A stretch of DNA of 5,119 nucleotides from positions 1 to 5,119 of the forward strand of contig CAMOHY010000193.1 of the NCBI GenBank assembly GCA_946615495.1. Direction: 5' to 3'. The notes below the pieces were generated by a model. That model was not told the DNA's origin. It saw only the letters and a program-made list of their open reading frames with translations, and ran no database searches. Position numbers and translations under genes: made by a program. Shown piece by piece: positions 5,082 to 5,119 of the stretch (its first letter is position 1; each line of letters starts with the position of its first letter). The stretch comes from an uncultured Clostridia bacterium (GTDB lineage: Bacteria; Bacillota; Clostridia; Christensenellales; Aristaeellaceae).

Positions 5082-5119
5082 TCAGGCTGCTTCAATGAAT
5101 TGCCGCAGCTTGCTCAAAT
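5082..5119 (-). CDS. Possible C-terminal tail of an upstream gene, cut by the window edge
   Basis: One minus-strand frame reads LSKLRQFIEAA and then TGA at 5084-5082. This is a plausible helical protein end, followed by a terminator-like hairpin, and would place another gene of the same direction upstream of tkt. Only 11 codons are visible, so no family can be named and chance is a real alternative. Confidence 0.25.
   Translation of the reverse strand, partial: LSKLRQFIEAA

Noticed and set aside
5095..5119. Plus-strand ATG at 5095 that could begin a gene running out of the window
   Set aside because: No Shine-Dalgarno precedes it and only eight codons are visible. The opposite strand reads at least as well as a protein end.

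Overview
The window looks like chromosomal DNA of a high-GC Bacillota/Clostridia-type bacterium, possibly a gut lineage. This is an inference. It rests on strong GGAGG-type ribosome binding sites, intrinsic terminators with U-tracts, Firmicutes-like pyruvate kinase and transketolase sequences, and short CAG-ended heptamer repeats in the gaps. No rRNA, tRNA, IS element or CRISPR array was seen.

Layout. Positions 1-689 (+) hold the 3' part of a phosphodiester glycosidase (NAGPA/DUF2233) gene that enters from the left. Positions 690-1006 are a convergent intergenic region of 317 bases. It carries a heptamer-based inverted repeat (725-831), a perfect bidirectional terminator (839-873) and a third hairpin (937-965). 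Positions 1007-4907 (-) form a three-gene cluster, transcribed right to left: transketolase (tkt), a small GNAT acetyltransferase of the aminoglycoside 6'-N-acetyltransferase type, and pyruvate kinase (pyk). From 4908 to 5119 lie the tkt leader, with a 15-base dyad, a second occurrence of the repeat word CAGCGTACAG and a terminator-like hairpin, and then a possible last few codons of another minus-strand gene.

How the genes fit together. Transketolase (pentose phosphate pathway) and pyruvate kinase (last step of glycolysis) are housekeeping carbon enzymes. The acetyltransferase between them is the surprise: its sequence closely follows the chromosomal AAC(6')-Iy/Ic/Ig group of aminoglycoside-modifying enzymes. 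It is separated from tkt by a strong terminator-like hairpin, and its stop codon lies inside the pyk ribosome binding site. Its expression is therefore probably fed by readthrough from tkt, and pyk translation may be coupled to it. No wholly new system was found. The points most worth a second look are this acetyltransferase and its placement, the internal hairpin, and the heptamer repeat element that occurs on both sides of the cluster.
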